Counted from the first letter of the stretch, positions 27,842-37,686 are shown. The stretch is 64,000 bases of DNA from Geomonas silvestris (GCF_014193515.1 NZ_BLXX01000002.1:248001-312000); one strand, 5' to 3'. Translations and numbers: made by a program. The notes: a model not told the origin generated them from the sequence alone.

Positions 27842-28174
27842 CTACCCCTTCTCCGGCAGGCTTTGGGCAAACGACTTGCCGATCTCCAGCCACTCCCCCA
27901 GGTTCGTCTCGGCCTCCAGCGCCTCGCGCCCCACCATCACCCACCCCTTCATCTGCCTCCCGGTCACCTCGAACGGCCGCACGTTCTCCTCGCCGAGTCT
28001 GCGGTCGGCCAGTTCCGGTCCGGTGCGCACGATCAGGTACTCCTGCCAGATCCCGAAGCACATGTTGCCGCGGGTGAGGTAACAAAGCGCCCCGAACATC
28101 TCCTTCTTCTCTATGTCAGGCCAGGACTGGATCAGCCCGTCGATGCTGGTCTCCACCTCTTTGCTGTAGGTCAT
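27842..28174 (-). CDS. TfoX N-terminal domain protein
   Basis: The 110-residue protein consists of the TfoX_N domain alone (KEMFGALCYLTRGNMCFGIWQEYLIVRTGPE). Full TfoX/Sxy regulates competence, but stand-alone N-domains are widespread and their role is not established. The ATG at 28174 is chosen because AAAGGAGG lies 6 bases upstream; a TTG two codons earlier abuts that site. It is convergent with the DUF882 gene. Confidence 0.8.
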   Translation of the reverse strand: MTYSKEVETSIDGLIQSWPDIEKKEMFGALCYLTRGNMCFGIWQEYLIVRTGPELADRRLGEENVRPFEVTGRQMKGWVMVGREALEAETNLGEWLEIGKSFAQSLPEKG

Positions 28175-28210
28175 CGCCAACCTCCTTTGCCGCTTTTGAC
28201 GGCAGGAACG

Positions 28211-28244
28211 AAAAAAGGCCGCCCATCAGCCAACGATGGGCGGC
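28211..28244 (-). terminator. Rho-independent terminator
   Basis: A 10-bp perfect stem (28218-28227 and 28235-28244) followed on the minus strand by a T6 run, downstream of the FMN reductase gene. Confidence 0.85.
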
Positions 28245-28272
28245 CCGGGAAGGTCTGCCGGGTCTGGCGGGC

Positions 28273-28827
28273 TTACCCCGCAATCTTCTTGACCCAGGCT
28301 GCGTAACGGTCCATCCAGTCCTGGAGGAACTTCCGGGTCCCTTCGCTCGCGATCTCCCCCGCGGCGTCGAAGAACCCTTCCTTCACGAACAGGTACACCT
28401 CCGGCTGCCCCAGGGTGGGGACGTCGAGGTAGGCCAGGATGCCGCGCAGGTGCGACTGGGCCAAGGCGGTGCCGATGGTGCCGATCGAGCCGCCAATGAC
28501 CCCGGCGGGTTTGCCGGCCCAGGCGTTCTGTCCGTAGGGGCGCGAGGCGTTGTCCAGGGCGTTTTTGAGCACCCCGGGGACCGAGCGGTTGTACTCCGGC
28601 GTCACGAAGAGCAGGGCCTGCGCGGCCGAGATCTCCGCCTTGAACCTGGTTACCGGTGCCGGCGGGTTCGCGTCGTTGTCCTGGTTGTACAGGGGGAGGT
28701 CGCCGATCTCCAGGTACTTGAAGGTGAACTCCCGGGGGGCGAGCTTTTCGAGGGCACGGGCCAGCTTGCGGTTGATCGAGTCCTGGCGCAAGCTCCCTAC
28801 TACTACGGCGATGGTGTACTGAGTCAT
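28273..28827 (-). CDS. NADPH-dependent FMN reductase (ChrR/YieF-like)
   Basis: The 184-residue flavodoxin-like enzyme has the FMN phosphate loop GSLRQDSINRKLA (~10-22) and the TPEYNRSVPGVLKNALD block of the NADPH-dependent FMN reductase family. It should move electrons from NAD(P)H to FMN and onward to quinones, chromate or azo compounds; the natural acceptor is unknown. AAAGGAA precedes the ATG at 28827. It is monocistronic with its own terminator. Confidence 0.88.
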   Translation of the reverse strand: MTQYTIAVVVGSLRQDSINRKLARALEKLAPREFTFKYLEIGDLPLYNQDNDANPPAPVTRFKAEISAAQALLFVTPEYNRSVPGVLKNALDNASRPYGQNAWAGKPAGVIGGSIGTIGTALAQSHLRGILAYLDVPTLGQPEVYLFVKEGFFDAAGEIASEGTRKFLQDWMDRYAAWVKKIAG

Positions 28828-28960
28828 GGCAGGTTCCTTTCTGGCAGTGTTGTCGTACATAGATGGTCAAGCTGTACAACTCTACCGTCCCCGCCCAGTC
28901 CGGTCAAATGTCCACAGGGAAGTTTCCTTAGCAGAGATGGATCCACCTTATCGCGCCGGA

Positions 28961-29830
28961 TCACTTTCTCAGTGCCGCCCGCCAGTGGAAGAGTTTGCCC
29001 CGCAGCTCCGCCGCCAGATCCACCCAGTGGCAGGGCAACAGCTCGGCAAGCCGCTTGTGCATCCGCAGACGCACGGCGATCTTCCCCCTCAGGTTCAGTG
29101 GCACGTAGTAGCGCGGCAGGGCTACCGGGACAAAGGCGTGGTTTTTCTTGAAGTCCCCCAGCCCCCGGCGCCCCCAGGTACTGTAGGTCAGGTAGGGGAC
29201 CTGCCGTTCCGAGCAGAGTTCCACCACCTTGGCCAAGAGGGCGTTGGAGGGAGCCTTCTCCTTGTGCCCCAGCCGGGCGATCAGCTTGACGATGTGCGAC
29301 ACCTCCTGGTCGTGCACCACCTTGGCAAAGCCGATCAGCTCGTCGCGGTGGAAGGCGCCGATGAAGTCGCTGCGCTCCAGGAAACGGGCGTGGTCCTGCC
29401 AGAGCTGGTCCACCCCCTGCCCGTGATACGCGAGCGGCTGCCCCTGGCGCAGGGGGGATTCGTCGTAGAGCTCCTTGATCTTCCCCATCAGCTGCAGATC
29501 GAAGGGGACCAGGCGCAGCTCGACCTCGCACTTCTGGGCCTTGCGGATCCGGTTGCGCTCCTGGGTCTTGATCCGGTTCTCCCACCAGTCCCGGTAGCTC
29601 GTGAGCCGCAGCAGCGCAAGCGCCTCCGGCTCGTAGGGGAAGTCGAACCTCGGGGCGGTGTCGGCCACCCCCTTCTGGACGAAGCTGAAGAGGTCCGCCG
29701 CCTCCCCTTTGAGCCTGAACTCCTCGATGAGCGGATAGGGGTCCTCCACCCACTCGGGGAATTCCAGCCGGGCGATCCGGGGGAAGTGCCCCGTGACCCA
29801 AAGATGCCGATCCTTTAGGTGTGCGCTCAT
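28961..29830 (-). CDS. Putative GNAT/FemAB-like acyltransferase
   Basis: The 289-residue soluble protein contains a stretch with acyltransferase character: FIGAFHRDELIGFAKVVHD, then a helix (ALLAKVVELCSERQ) and LTYSTWGRRGLGDFKKNHAF, the usual beta4-alpha3-beta5 run of GNAT-fold proteins that ends with a misfit-family GF-type motif. The N-terminal ~110 residues are an added domain with a basic helix (RNRIRKAQK). The substrate is unknown. It lies between the FMN reductase and glutaredoxin genes, same strand, with gaps above 70 bases. Confidence 0.6.
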   Translation of the reverse strand: MSAHLKDRHLWVTGHFPRIARLEFPEWVEDPYPLIEEFRLKGEAADLFSFVQKGVADTAPRFDFPYEPEALALLRLTSYRDWWENRIKTQERNRIRKAQKCEVELRLVPFDLQLMGKIKELYDESPLRQGQPLAYHGQGVDQLWQDHARFLERSDFIGAFHRDELIGFAKVVHDQEVSHIVKLIARLGHKEKAPSNALLAKVVELCSERQVPYLTYSTWGRRGLGDFKKNHAFVPVALPRYYVPLNLRGKIAVRLRMHKRLAELLPCHWVDLAAELRGKLFHWRAALRK

Positions 29831-29903
29831 CGGTACTCCTTTGGGCGACCGACCCCTGCCTGCCGAAATCCCCGGATCACGACAGGATCCTGGGCCCCGC
29901 CGG

Positions 29904-30275
29904 TCACTTGACGCGGTACCCCTCTTCCTTGAGCAAAGCTGCCAGCCGCTCCTCGTCGTAGCCGTCCATCCGCTTGTCGCCGACGATGAAGATCGGCACC
30001 CCGACCCCCTTGAGCGCCTGGAAATCCCGTTTTCCCTTCTCGGTCCTGAAGATGTCGTACTCCTCGAAGGGGACCTGGTGCGTCGTCAGGTACTTCTTGG
30101 CCAGGGCACAGTAGGGGCAGCCGGCCCTGGTATAGACGACGACTCTGCCGCCCCCTTGGTCGCGCTTGACCTGCGGCCCCCCCGAACAGGCAGAGATGAG
30201 CAGCGCTGCCAACAGCACCGCAAAAAGCCAGACACAGCCACGGTCGTACCACCTCTTAGGGTTGCGATCTGCCAT
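29904..30275 (-). CDS. Glutaredoxin-domain lipoprotein
   Basis: The 123-residue product has a lipoprotein signal (lipobox LISAC, Cys30) and a C-terminal glutaredoxin/thioredoxin-like domain with the dithiol motif CPYC (53-56), a cis-Pro loop (GVPIFIVG) and the end motif GYDEERLAALL. It should act in the periplasm as a thiol-disulfide exchange protein, perhaps serving cytochrome maturation. Start at 30275 is behind GAGGGGG. The frame is open upstream but lacks any signal sequence there. Confidence 0.82.
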   Translation of the reverse strand: MADRNPKRWYDRGCVWLFAVLLAALLISACSGGPQVKRDQGGGRVVVYTRAGCPYCALAKKYLTTHQVPFEEYDIFRTEKGKRDFQALKGVGVPIFIVGDKRMDGYDEERLAALLKEEGYRVK

Positions 30276-30509
30276 GAGCCCCCTCACATTGTCCGTGCCT
30301 AAGCTGTCTGAAGTAGGCCGCTTGTGCAGCCACTGCCATTCGTCGCCGGCGGTTGAGCAAACACCCTCTTTTATGAGCCAGGCATAATGTTGCCACAGCA
30401 ATCGAAGATGGCAAACAGATAACGGCGCCGCGCCGCAGCTGATCGGACCCCGCGGCATTCGGGTTCCCTTTTGCGGGCAAACGTGCTACTAAGGGGGCCG
30501 ATAGACACC

Positions 30510-30839
30510 ATGACGATTCTTTGCCCCCTTCACTTTCTCCCGCGGACCCTGGTGACCTTCCTGGTCGCCCTGGGCTTTCTGTGCTCCGGGATGCGCGTCC
30601 CGGACCTGTCGCAACCGTTGCGCCCGCACCGCCCCAAGGCGGCCCACCGCCTGGTGTGGGAGAGCCCGCAGAAGACGCTCGCGAAATACCTCAAGCCGTG
30701 CGAAGAGCAGGTCGCCGCGTTGCCGGAGCGGCCGGCCTGGGCACGTGCGCCTTGGTTAAGCGCCCTCTCGCAGCTCGCCCTGCCGGGCTACGCCTTTCTT
30801 CCGCCTCCCCCGACCCACGGACGTTCCCCACCCGCATAG
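30510..30839 (+). CDS. Small hypothetical protein with N-terminal membrane segment
   Basis: The 109-residue frame begins with a hydrophobic segment (residues ~8-28) and continues with a basic, Pro-rich chain. AAGGGGG lies 12 bases before the ATG, which is further than ideal. No family is recognised and the codon pattern is only moderately convincing. A sigma-28-like box (GCCGATAG, 30497-30504) lies too close to the ATG to serve it. The next 297 bases (30840-31136) hold no gene. Confidence 0.4.
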   Translation: MTILCPLHFLPRTLVTFLVALGFLCSGMRVPDLSQPLRPHRPKAAHRLVWESPQKTLAKYLKPCEEQVAALPERPAWARAPWLSALSQLALPGYAFLPPPPTHGRSPPA

Positions 30840-31136
30840 CGTTACCTGAAACACCCCCGTGCTGTACAAGACCGGCCGCGCAGGCCTCCTGTGACGGGGC
30901 CGCGCCGCCGTGCGCTTTCCTGTTGGCCAGGCACCGCCGCGTGGCGTCGACGCGCGCCCGGCCCTGCCGAAACGGAAGCCGCCCGCCGCTCACGCGCTGC
31001 TGTGGCCCAACTGCGCCAAGACGGTCCGCTGCCGGGGGAAATCACCGGGTGTCGCTCTACCGACTCCTTTTGTTTTTATCGTGTTCTGGCGTTGGGCGTC
31101 GAGGTGCGGCCTCGACGCGTCGTGGAGGGCTATTAC

Positions 31137-31721
31137 GTGCTACGCATTGCCGTCTTGGCATGGGGGATATTCATCGCTACCGCGGGTGCACGCTGCCATG
31201 CGGCGAGCTGCAGCTGCGAGGATTGGATGGACAAAGGCGGGTACTGTGTCGATTACATCAAGACGAAGATACCGAGCTTTCCGATCCCGACCAAGGAAGA
31301 CATGGTCGACCTGAGAAACACCACGGTGGATGAGGTGACCGAGGGGGACGTCGCCGTCTTCACCGTGAAGAACTACTGGCACGTCGCCTACGTCGAGAGG
31401 GTGCACCGGGATCCCCAGGGGGAGCCGGTTGCCCTCGACCTGAGCGAGATGAACTACGGAGCCGAACTGACCTTCCCGGAGTTCAAGGCGCGCTGGAAGT
31501 CGAGCAGCGAAGCCGAGTGGAGCAGGGCCGCCTGCTGCGGGGTGACAGACCGGTTCGACGAGATAAGCTACCGGTGGAACGTGGACATCGCCACGGTGAA
31601 GCAGGTCTGGTCTCCGGACGACGTCCGGCGGGAGTGGGCCCGCCGCCGGGTCAAGGCGATGATCGGCAAGGTGAAAGAGGTGATCAACCGGTTCATCGAC
31701 TTCGAGAAAAGCGAACTGTAG
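31137..31721 (+). CDS. Secreted CHAP-like amidase/peptidase domain protein
   Basis: The start is set at GTG 31137 because GGAGGG lies 7 bases upstream and a signal peptide (~1-22, CHA cleavage) follows directly. The 194-residue product has a Cys-rich N-terminus, a GGYCVDYIK segment carrying the candidate catalytic Cys37, the CHAP-type EGDVAVF strand and then His82 in WHVAYVERV. The spacing Cys...GDVAVF...HVA is that of CHAP/NlpC-like amidases. A role in peptidoglycan or peptide hydrolysis in the periplasm is inferred. Further Cys residues (CSCED, AACCG) may form disulfides. Confidence 0.65.
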   Translation: MLRIAVLAWGIFIATAGARCHAASCSCEDWMDKGGYCVDYIKTKIPSFPIPTKEDMVDLRNTTVDEVTEGDVAVFTVKNYWHVAYVERVHRDPQGEPVALDLSEMNYGAELTFPEFKARWKSSSEAEWSRAACCGVTDRFDEISYRWNVDIATVKQVWSPDDVRREWARRRVKAMIGKVKEVINRFIDFEKSEL

Positions 31722-31771
31722 AGCGGGGGGATACGGGGAGCGCAGCCAAGCGGAGGGGTGTCGCGAGAGAC

Positions 31772-31800
31772 GGAGAGGCTGCCTGCGCGGCAGCCTCTCC
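31772..31800. other. 12-bp hairpin between convergent genes
   Basis: A perfect 12-bp inverted repeat (31772-31783 and 31789-31800) without a T run on either side. It may act as a weak terminator between the CHAP-like gene and the MCP. Confidence 0.5.
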
Positions 31801-31814
31801 GGTATCGGCTCTTC

Positions 31815-33437
31815 TTAGAGGCGGAAGGAACCCACCAGTTCCTGCAGCTCGCTCGATTGCCGGGAGAGCTGCCCCGCCGCGAGTGAGGTCTCCTGGGCGC
31901 CCCGCGCGGTTCCCTGCACCACGTCGGAAACCTGCTGGACGTTGGCGGTTATCTCACCGGTAGTCGCGGTCTGCTCCTCGGCCGCGGTGGCGATCTGGTT
32001 GATCTGCTCGGTCACGTCGTTTATCTGGGCCAGGATCTTCTCAAGGGCCTCACCAGAGCGCAGCGAGGTCTCGGCGCCGTGCTCGGCCTCCCGCACCCCT
32101 TCCTCCATGGCGCTCACCGCGTCCTTGGTCTCGCGCTGGATCGCCTGGATCATCTCCCCGATCTCTTTGGTGGCCCGGGTGGTCCGCTCGGCGAGCGCCC
32201 GTACCTCGTCCGCCACCACGGCGAACCCCCGTCCCTGCTCGCCGGCGCGGGCGGCCTCGATCGCGGCGTTGAGCGCGAGCAGGTTGGTCTGGTCGGCGAT
32301 GTCCTCGATGGTGCCGATGATGGCGCCGATCTGGTCGGAGCGGCTCCCCAAGGTGCCGACGACCCCGGCGGTGTGCTTGACCCGTTCGGAGATCAGGGTC
32401 ATCCCGGTCGCCGTCTGCTGTACGACCTCGACCCCCTCGCTCGCCATGGTGCTCGCGGTCCGGGAAGCCTCCGCAGCCCTCACGCAGTTGCGGGCGATGT
32501 CTTCGCTCGTGGCAGCCATCTCTTCGCTGGCGGTGGCCACGTTCCCGGTCTGGGCAGCCACTTGGACGGCGGCCGTGGCGATCTGGTCGGCGGTGGCGTT
32601 CAGCTGGACCGAGGCGGAGGCGATGCCGGTGGAGATGTTGACCGTCCCATGCACCAGGTGGCGCAGGTTCTCGATCATGTTCTTCATCGCCCCCAGCAAC
32701 TGGCCGGTCTCGTCGCTCCCGGTCACGGTGATCTCTTCGGTGAGGTCTCCGGTGGCCAGGCGGTCGGCGATCCCCACGCAGCGTGCCAGCGGACGGGTGA
32801 CACCGCGGGAGATGGCGAGGCTCAAGAGCGTGGCAACCGCGAGTAGGGTGAAGGTCACCAGGTACATGATGAGGTCCGCGGTACGCAGGGTCGCGGCTGC
32901 GTCGGCTTCAGACTTTTTGCAGTAGGCGTCCACCAGCTTGACCAGCCGGTCTACCTGTTGGCGGTGCACCTGGTAGCTCTCTTTCAGGGTAGAGCCCAAA
33001 AGCTTCCCGGCCTTCTCCTTGTCCCCCGCCATGAGCGCCGGGAAGTACTGGTTGAGCGCGATGTCGTAGAACGTGGCCGCCGGTTCGAAGACGTCCTTGA
33101 GCAGGACCCTCTTGATCTCCCCTTCGGGAAGGTCCTTCTTCCAGTGCTCGTGCGAGTCGTCGAAATCTTTCTTGAGCTTCTTGAAATCGTCGAGGTACTT
33201 CTGGCGTTCAGCCTGGTCGGTACTGTCGAAAACAAGGTGCAGGGTAAGGTAGGACTCGAGGATATACGCTGGCGGCGGCAGGATGTCGGCGGCGACATCC
33301 TTTCCTTTGACGATGTCCTGGTAGAGGGCCCCGTTCACCTTCACCTTGTCGATGGTGGCCATGGACAAAGCGAAGAGAACGAGCAACCCGGCGATGGTGA
33401 CCGCCAGGCTGAGCAGCATCTTGGTGGTGATTCTCAT
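31815..33437 (-). CDS. Methyl-accepting chemotaxis protein with helical (4HB-like) sensor
   Basis: The 540-residue receptor starts at 33437 behind AGGAGG. It has TM1 (~8-26), a helical periplasmic sensor (~30-190) rich in Lys/Asp/Glu, TM2 (~197-217), HAMP and a signalling domain. The tip ([23 protein letters not shown]) is standard. The signalling domain is very close in wording to those at 7178 and 35529, so the three probably join the same arrays. No CheR tether is present. Ligand is unknown. A GCCGATAC box upstream suggests sigma-28 control. Confidence 0.88.
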   Translation of the reverse strand: MRITTKMLLSLAVTIAGLLVLFALSMATIDKVKVNGALYQDIVKGKDVAADILPPPAYILESYLTLHLVFDSTDQAERQKYLDDFKKLKKDFDDSHEHWKKDLPEGEIKRVLLKDVFEPAATFYDIALNQYFPALMAGDKEKAGKLLGSTLKESYQVHRQQVDRLVKLVDAYCKKSEADAAATLRTADLIMYLVTFTLLAVATLLSLAISRGVTRPLARCVGIADRLATGDLTEEITVTGSDETGQLLGAMKNMIENLRHLVHGTVNISTGIASASVQLNATADQIATAAVQVAAQTGNVATASEEMAATSEDIARNCVRAAEASRTASTMASEGVEVVQQTATGMTLISERVKHTAGVVGTLGSRSDQIGAIIGTIEDIADQTNLLALNAAIEAARAGEQGRGFAVVADEVRALAERTTRATKEIGEMIQAIQRETKDAVSAMEEGVREAEHGAETSLRSGEALEKILAQINDVTEQINQIATAAEEQTATTGEITANVQQVSDVVQGTARGAQETSLAAGQLSRQSSELQELVGSFRL

Positions 33438-33482
33438 AAAAAGACCTCCTGGTTGTCCCACGTGGCGTGAGGTGCTTTTTAG

Positions 33483-33509
33483 GTATCGGCCGAAACTGTC
33501 TGTGACTGA
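33483..33509 (-). promoter_or_regulatory. Candidate sigma-28 promoter of the 4HB MCP gene
   Basis: On the minus strand TCAGTCAC (33509-33502), 11 bases, GCCGATAC (33490-33483). The -10 matches 7 of 8 bases; the -35 is weaker. It lies ~45 bases before the start codon. The remainder of 33510-34027 holds no gene that can be supported. Confidence 0.4.
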
Positions 33510-34027
33510 AGAAGAAATCCTGCCGACAGAGCCGGAGTTACCGGAGATTGATCCTCCGGCTCCTGCCGCAGCTCGCTTACCCGAGGCTGGGCCAAGGGCT
33601 CCCGTTGCAGCTTGCCTCTGCCGGCGAGGCCGCAAGCTGTTCACCGGCACCGCGGGGCGCCGCACATTTCCTCCGGATCAGCCAAATCGCTTAGTACCCA
33701 GGCTTTGGTGAGCGCCACAACGAAGTGGGGTGCGCCGGAGAAAAACCGACCCCATGGAAGATGGATTCCGACATTTGCGGCGGCGCATGTAAAGGAAACC
33801 GACACTTGCGGAATAGCGATAGGTACGACCGCACGGTTAGCCGCGGCCAATTATCCCATCCGTAACGTAGCTAACTTACCTCAGATTTTTAAACCCGGCC
33901 TCCTTCACCCCTGCCCGGAACTCCGCCAATTAACTGGGAAACAGTTCGAGCCCGGTCGGGGGCCGCTCGCTGTCGCGGGCGCCTTCCGAATCCCCCGAAG
34001 CGCCTTTTCGGGCAGGCCTTGGGTGTC

Positions 34028-34045
34028 GGTATTGTTTACAATACC
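34028..34045. promoter_or_regulatory. Inverted repeat, possible activator site
   Basis: GGTATTG-TTTA-CAATACC, a 7-bp perfect inverted repeat ending 57 bases upstream of the sigma-54-type promoter at 34103. The position suits an enhancer-binding regulator. Confidence 0.45.
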
Positions 34046-34102
34046 AGGCAACTCCGGGAACGGGCTGGCTTTAACTAACCGGAAACACTCGATTTCGCCA
34101 AA

Positions 34103-34118
34103 TGGCATGGTTGGTGCT
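34103..34118 (+). promoter_or_regulatory. Candidate sigma-54 promoter of the PEP-CTERM gene
   Basis: TGGCATGGTTGGTGCT has the invariant GG (34104-34105) and GC (34116-34117) twelve bases apart, as in TGGCACG-N4-TTGC. It is 35 bases before the start codon. Exosortase systems are often tied to the PrsK/PrsR pair, of which PrsR is a sigma-54 activator. Confidence 0.6.
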
Positions 34119-34152
34119 CAACAACGGGTAGAAACCACCCATGGAGGATCGT

Positions 34153-34908
34153 ATGAATACTGTCATGAAACATCTTCGTAGCCTTTTCGCCGGCATTGCC
34201 GCGGTTGCCGTTATGACGGGCACCGCCTTTGCCACGACGTTTACCGCTACAGACACCTTCGGTCGCAGCGCGGAAGCCATCTTCAGCGTATCAGGGACCA
34301 ACCTGCAGGTGACCCTGGCCAACACCTCGAACGCCGATGTAATGGACCCGACCTTCGTGCTGACCGCCCTGTTCTTCAGCGGTGCCAACGGGCTCACCCC
34401 GATTTCCGCGCTGCTGCCGACGGGAACGGTGGTCTTCAACGGCCCCAGTAACGGCGGCAACGTCGGCGGCGAGTGGGCCTACGGTTCTGGGTTCACCACG
34501 GCTCCCCACGGGGCGACCGCAGGGATCAGCAGTTCGGGACTCAGCCCGAGCGGTCTCTTCGGCCAACCGAACTTCAACGGTCCGAACCTCGGTGGACCGA
34601 AGTCCCTGGACGGCCTGCAGTACGGCATCACCAGCGCGGGCGATGTCTTCAGCACACCTGGAGTCGGCGATCTTGCCAACAACGCGCTCATCAAGAACAG
34701 CGTGGTCTTCACCCTGGGCGGTCTGGCGGCCAACTTCGACATCAACAGCATCTCGAACGTAAGCTTCCAGTACGGCACCGACATCGCAAACGCGAACATC
34801 ACGCCTCCCCAGGGGCCGACTCCGGTACCCGAGCCGGGGACCCTGCTGCTGCTGGGCATCGGCGGCTTCGGGCTGGCGATATGGGGCAAGCGTCGCAAGT
34901 CTGCCTAA
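34153..34908 (+). CDS. PEP-CTERM sorted surface protein
   Basis: The 251-residue protein has a signal peptide (~1-27, AFA cleavage) and a C-terminal PEP-CTERM sorting tail: VPEPGTLLLLG, a membrane helix, then KRRKSA. Exosortase should cleave at the PEP motif and pass the protein to the surface or the extracellular polymer. The body is Thr/Ser/Asn/Gly-rich beta sequence. GGAGG lies 5 bases before the ATG. It is alone between a terminator and its own sigma-54-type promoter; no exosortase gene lies in the window. Confidence 0.9.
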   Translation: MNTVMKHLRSLFAGIAAVAVMTGTAFATTFTATDTFGRSAEAIFSVSGTNLQVTLANTSNADVMDPTFVLTALFFSGANGLTPISALLPTGTVVFNGPSNGGNVGGEWAYGSGFTTAPHGATAGISSSGLSPSGLFGQPNFNGPNLGGPKSLDGLQYGITSAGDVFSTPGVGDLANNALIKNSVVFTLGGLAANFDINSISNVSFQYGTDIANANITPPQGPTPVPEPGTLLLLGIGGFGLAIWGKRRKSA

Positions 34909-34931
34909 CCGGCAGCTTCACCGCACGATAA

Positions 34932-34965
34932 AAAAGGGGTGGCTCCTCACGGGGCCACCCCTTTT
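34932..34965 (+). terminator. Rho-independent terminator
   Basis: A 12-bp stem (34932-34943 and 34954-34965) with A and T runs, just after the PEP-CTERM gene. Confidence 0.85.
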
Positions 34966-35022
34966 GCTATCCGGCCTCCGCCACACGCAAGGGGGGCAAG
35001 GCCGGTTTCTTTCTGGTTTTGA

Positions 35023-35213
35023 TCACTCCTCGAAGTCTGCCCCCTCGGCCGGATCCCGGTCGTAGGTGTCCTGCTCCCAGCGCTCGTGGCTGGGAGCCTC
35101 GATCTCCGGTCCTTCAGCCGGCGCCCGCCCCGGGGTCAAAGCCGCCCCCGTACGGGACGCCCTTTCTCACCCGGGATGGGGTTCAGCTGCTTTTCACGGT
35201 GCTGGTTACTCAT
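35023..35213 (-). pseudogene. Small acidic protein gene with an apparent one-base frameshift
   Basis: A strong site (AAAGGAGG, 7-base spacing) precedes the ATG at 35213, but the frame stops after 25 codons (TGA at 35138-35136). If one G is added to the G5 run at 35145-35149, the frame continues to TGA at 35025-35023 and gives a 63-residue protein with a coherent acidic end ([20 protein letters not shown]...ADFEE). The two halves match in style, so this is either a recent frameshift, a sequencing error in a homopolymer, or slippage. Family unknown. No other gene is seen from 34970 to 35528. Confidence 0.5.
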
Positions 35214-35528
35214 CTCTTGCCTCCTTTCCCCCTCATGCCGCGGCGTCATATTGCCGGGCGATCACTTCATGTATTTTACTCCCATTGCCCGGAGCGCGGC
35301 AAAGATGAGCCAAGGCTCACAATAGAGACGGCACGGGTGAGGCAGGAGACCCGGCGCCCGGGACGGGATCTGTACCAGCCCCGGCCTCCAATGCCCCGGC
35401 ACTGCTACAGAAAAAACCTTGCCACGCCAGGAGATGGCAGTTTGTCTTACCTGATGGTTAAGTTATCGGAGAGGCTGCCGATGAGAGAGACAGCAGCACG
35501 ATTGTATACAATCTTCGGGGGGCACGGC

Positions 35529-37577
35529 ATGCGGTTCTTTCATTCTCTCTCCATCAGCAACAAGCTTCTGATCATCATCCTGCCTATCCTGGTGTTCAGT
35601 TTCCTGCTCCTGGGACAGATCACCAACCAGAAAGTCCGGGCAAACGTGAAAGAAGAGACCATCCGCCAGCTCAACACGACGGTGACCTCGCTTTCCGAGA
35701 TGGTGACCATCGCCAACAAGTCCATCGTGCGCGATGCCGACGCCAAGATGAACAACCTTTTGCAGCACTACCGGGGAAGCTTCGCCCTGGACCCGGGGCG
35801 CAGCGTGCAGGTCGGCAGCCTCGAGGCCCCGCTTTTGAGCTTCAACGGCGTCCAGGTCAACCTGGATAACGTCCGTGTGGACCAGTTCAGCGAGCAGAAC
35901 GAGAACTCGGTGGCGACCGTCTTCGTGCGCCAGGGCGACGACTTCATCAGGATCGCCACCTCGCTCAAGAAGGAGGATGGCAGCCGCGCCATGGGGACCC
36001 CGCTTGGGAAGGCGCACCCGGCCTACGCCAAGCTCATGGCCGGCGAGGTCTTCACCGGAAAGGCCAAACTCTTCGGGCGCTACTACATGACCAAGTACCA
36101 GCCGATCCGCGACCAGGGTGGGAGCGTGGTCGGGGTGCTCTTCATCGGGACCAACATCGACGACATCATCGAGAGGCTGCGCACCACGGTATCCTCGATC
36201 AAGGTCGGTGCCTCCGGCTACGCCTACGTCCTCGACGTCGGCAACCAGAAGAGCCACGGCGAGTTCGTGATGCATCCCGACAAGGGGAACGTCGGCAAGA
36301 ACGTGATCGACTACAAGGACTCGCGGGGGCGCGAGTTCTTCAAGGAGATGGCCAAGACGAAGAACGGCTACATAACCTACTGGTGGAAAAACGGAGCCGA
36401 CAGCAAGGAGCGCGAGAAGTTCGCCATCTACATGACCATCCCGGTATGGGACTGGCTGATCGCCTGCAGCGGCTACAACGACGAACTCTACGCCACGGCC
36501 GACAGCATCCAGCGTTTCATCCTGTGCGCCTCGCTCGTCTTCGCCCTGCTCCTTGGTGTGATCATCGTGACCGCGATCCGCAGGTTTCTCGCGCCGCTGC
36601 GGGAGACCGCGACGATCCTCGAGAGCATCGCCGGCGGGGATCTGACCGTGCAGCCCACGGTGACCAGCGAGGACGAGATCGGGGTGATGCAGCGCGCCTG
36701 CCAGCACATGGTGAACCGGCTCAACGAGACCCTGCGCAGCACGGCCGACAACGCGGGGCAGGTCGCGGCGGCAGCCCGCCAGATGCGGGCCACCGCCGAG
36801 CAGATGGCGACCGGCGCGGAAGAGGCGGCGGCGCAGACCATGACGGTGGCGACGGCCGGCGAGGAGATGGCGGCGACCTCCGGCGACATCGCGCGCAGCT
36901 GCCTGGGCGCGGCCGACGGGGCGCGCCAGACCAACCAGACCGCCCAGGAGGGAGCCCGGGTGGTGCAGAGCACCGTCGAGGTGATGGGGCGCATCGCGGA
37001 GCGGGTGAAGGCCTCCTCGGATACCGTGGCGAGCCTCGGGACCCGCTCCGAGCAGATCGGGACCATCATCAGCACCATCCAGGACATCGCGGACCAGACC
37101 AACCTCCTGGCCCTCAACGCCGCCATCGAGGCGGCCCGGGCCGGCGAGCAGGGGCGCGGCTTCGCGGTGGTCGCCGACGAGGTGCGGGCCCTCGCGGAGC
37201 GTACCACCAAGGCGACCCGCGAGATCGACGCCATGATCAAGGGGATCCAGAGCGACACCCGGCAGGCGGTGGCCGCCATGGAGGAAGGGGTCGCCGAGGT
37301 GGAGACCGGGACCGGCGAGGCAACCCGTTCCGGAGGGGCGCTGGAGAGCATCCTGGACCAGATCAACGCGGTGACGCTGCAGATCAGCCAGATCGCCACC
37401 GCCGCCGAGGAGCAGACCGCCACCACCAACGAGATCAGCGGCAACATGCAGCAGATCACCGAGGTGATCCGCACCACCTCCCGCGGGGCCCAGGAATCGG
37501 CCGCCTCGGCATCCCACCTGGCGGGGCTCTCCGATGAGCTGCAGCGTCTGGTCGGCCAGTTCCGGCTCGCCTGCTAG
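35529..37577 (+). CDS. Methyl-accepting chemotaxis protein with Cache_3-Cache_2 sensor
   Basis: From the ATG at 35529 the receptor is 682 residues: TM1 (~11-30), a periplasmic Cache_3-Cache_2 type sensor (~35-325) with [11 protein letters not shown] and [15 protein letters not shown] motifs, TM2 (~335-352), HAMP, and a signalling domain with the standard tip ([23 protein letters not shown]). An ATG 48 bases upstream (35481) has an alternative ribosome site; the later start gives the usual short cytoplasmic N-terminus. Related sensors bind carboxylates, but the ligand here is unknown. Confidence 0.88.
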   Translation: MRFFHSLSISNKLLIIILPILVFSFLLLGQITNQKVRANVKEETIRQLNTTVTSLSEMVTIANKSIVRDADAKMNNLLQHYRGSFALDPGRSVQVGSLEAPLLSFNGVQVNLDNVRVDQFSEQNENSVATVFVRQGDDFIRIATSLKKEDGSRAMGTPLGKAHPAYAKLMAGEVFTGKAKLFGRYYMTKYQPIRDQGGSVVGVLFIGTNIDDIIERLRTTVSSIKVGASGYAYVLDVGNQKSHGEFVMHPDKGNVGKNVIDYKDSRGREFFKEMAKTKNGYITYWWKNGADSKEREKFAIYMTIPVWDWLIACSGYNDELYATADSIQRFILCASLVFALLLGVIIVTAIRRFLAPLRETATILESIAGGDLTVQPTVTSEDEIGVMQRACQHMVNRLNETLRSTADNAGQVAAAARQMRATAEQMATGAEEAAAQTMTVATAGEEMAATSGDIARSCLGAADGARQTNQTAQEGARVVQSTVEVMGRIAERVKASSDTVASLGTRSEQIGTIISTIQDIADQTNLLALNAAIEAARAGEQGRGFAVVADEVRALAERTTKATREIDAMIKGIQSDTRQAVAAMEEGVAEVETGTGEATRSGGALESILDQINAVTLQISQIATAAEEQTATTNEISGNMQQITEVIRTTSRGAQESAASASHLAGLSDELQRLVGQFRLAC

Positions 37578-37608
37578 AAGAAGCTGCGCTTTAAAGCTGC
37601 ACAAAGAA

Positions 37609-37636
37609 ACGGCCACCGGGAAACCGGTGGCCGTTT
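37609..37636. terminator. Bidirectional rho-independent terminator
   Basis: AACGGCCACCGG-GAAA-CCGGTGGCCGTT (37609-37636) followed by T's, with the stable GAAA tetraloop, between the convergent MCP and kinase genes. Confidence 0.9.
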
Positions 37637-37686
37637 TTGCTTTACGCCATTGCCTCTGGAGTCGGCGCCGGGAACGGTGGGGAGCC

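Noticed and set aside
33936-33970. tRNA T-loop-like GTTCGAGCC
   Set aside because: No acceptor, D or anticodon arms can be folded around it.
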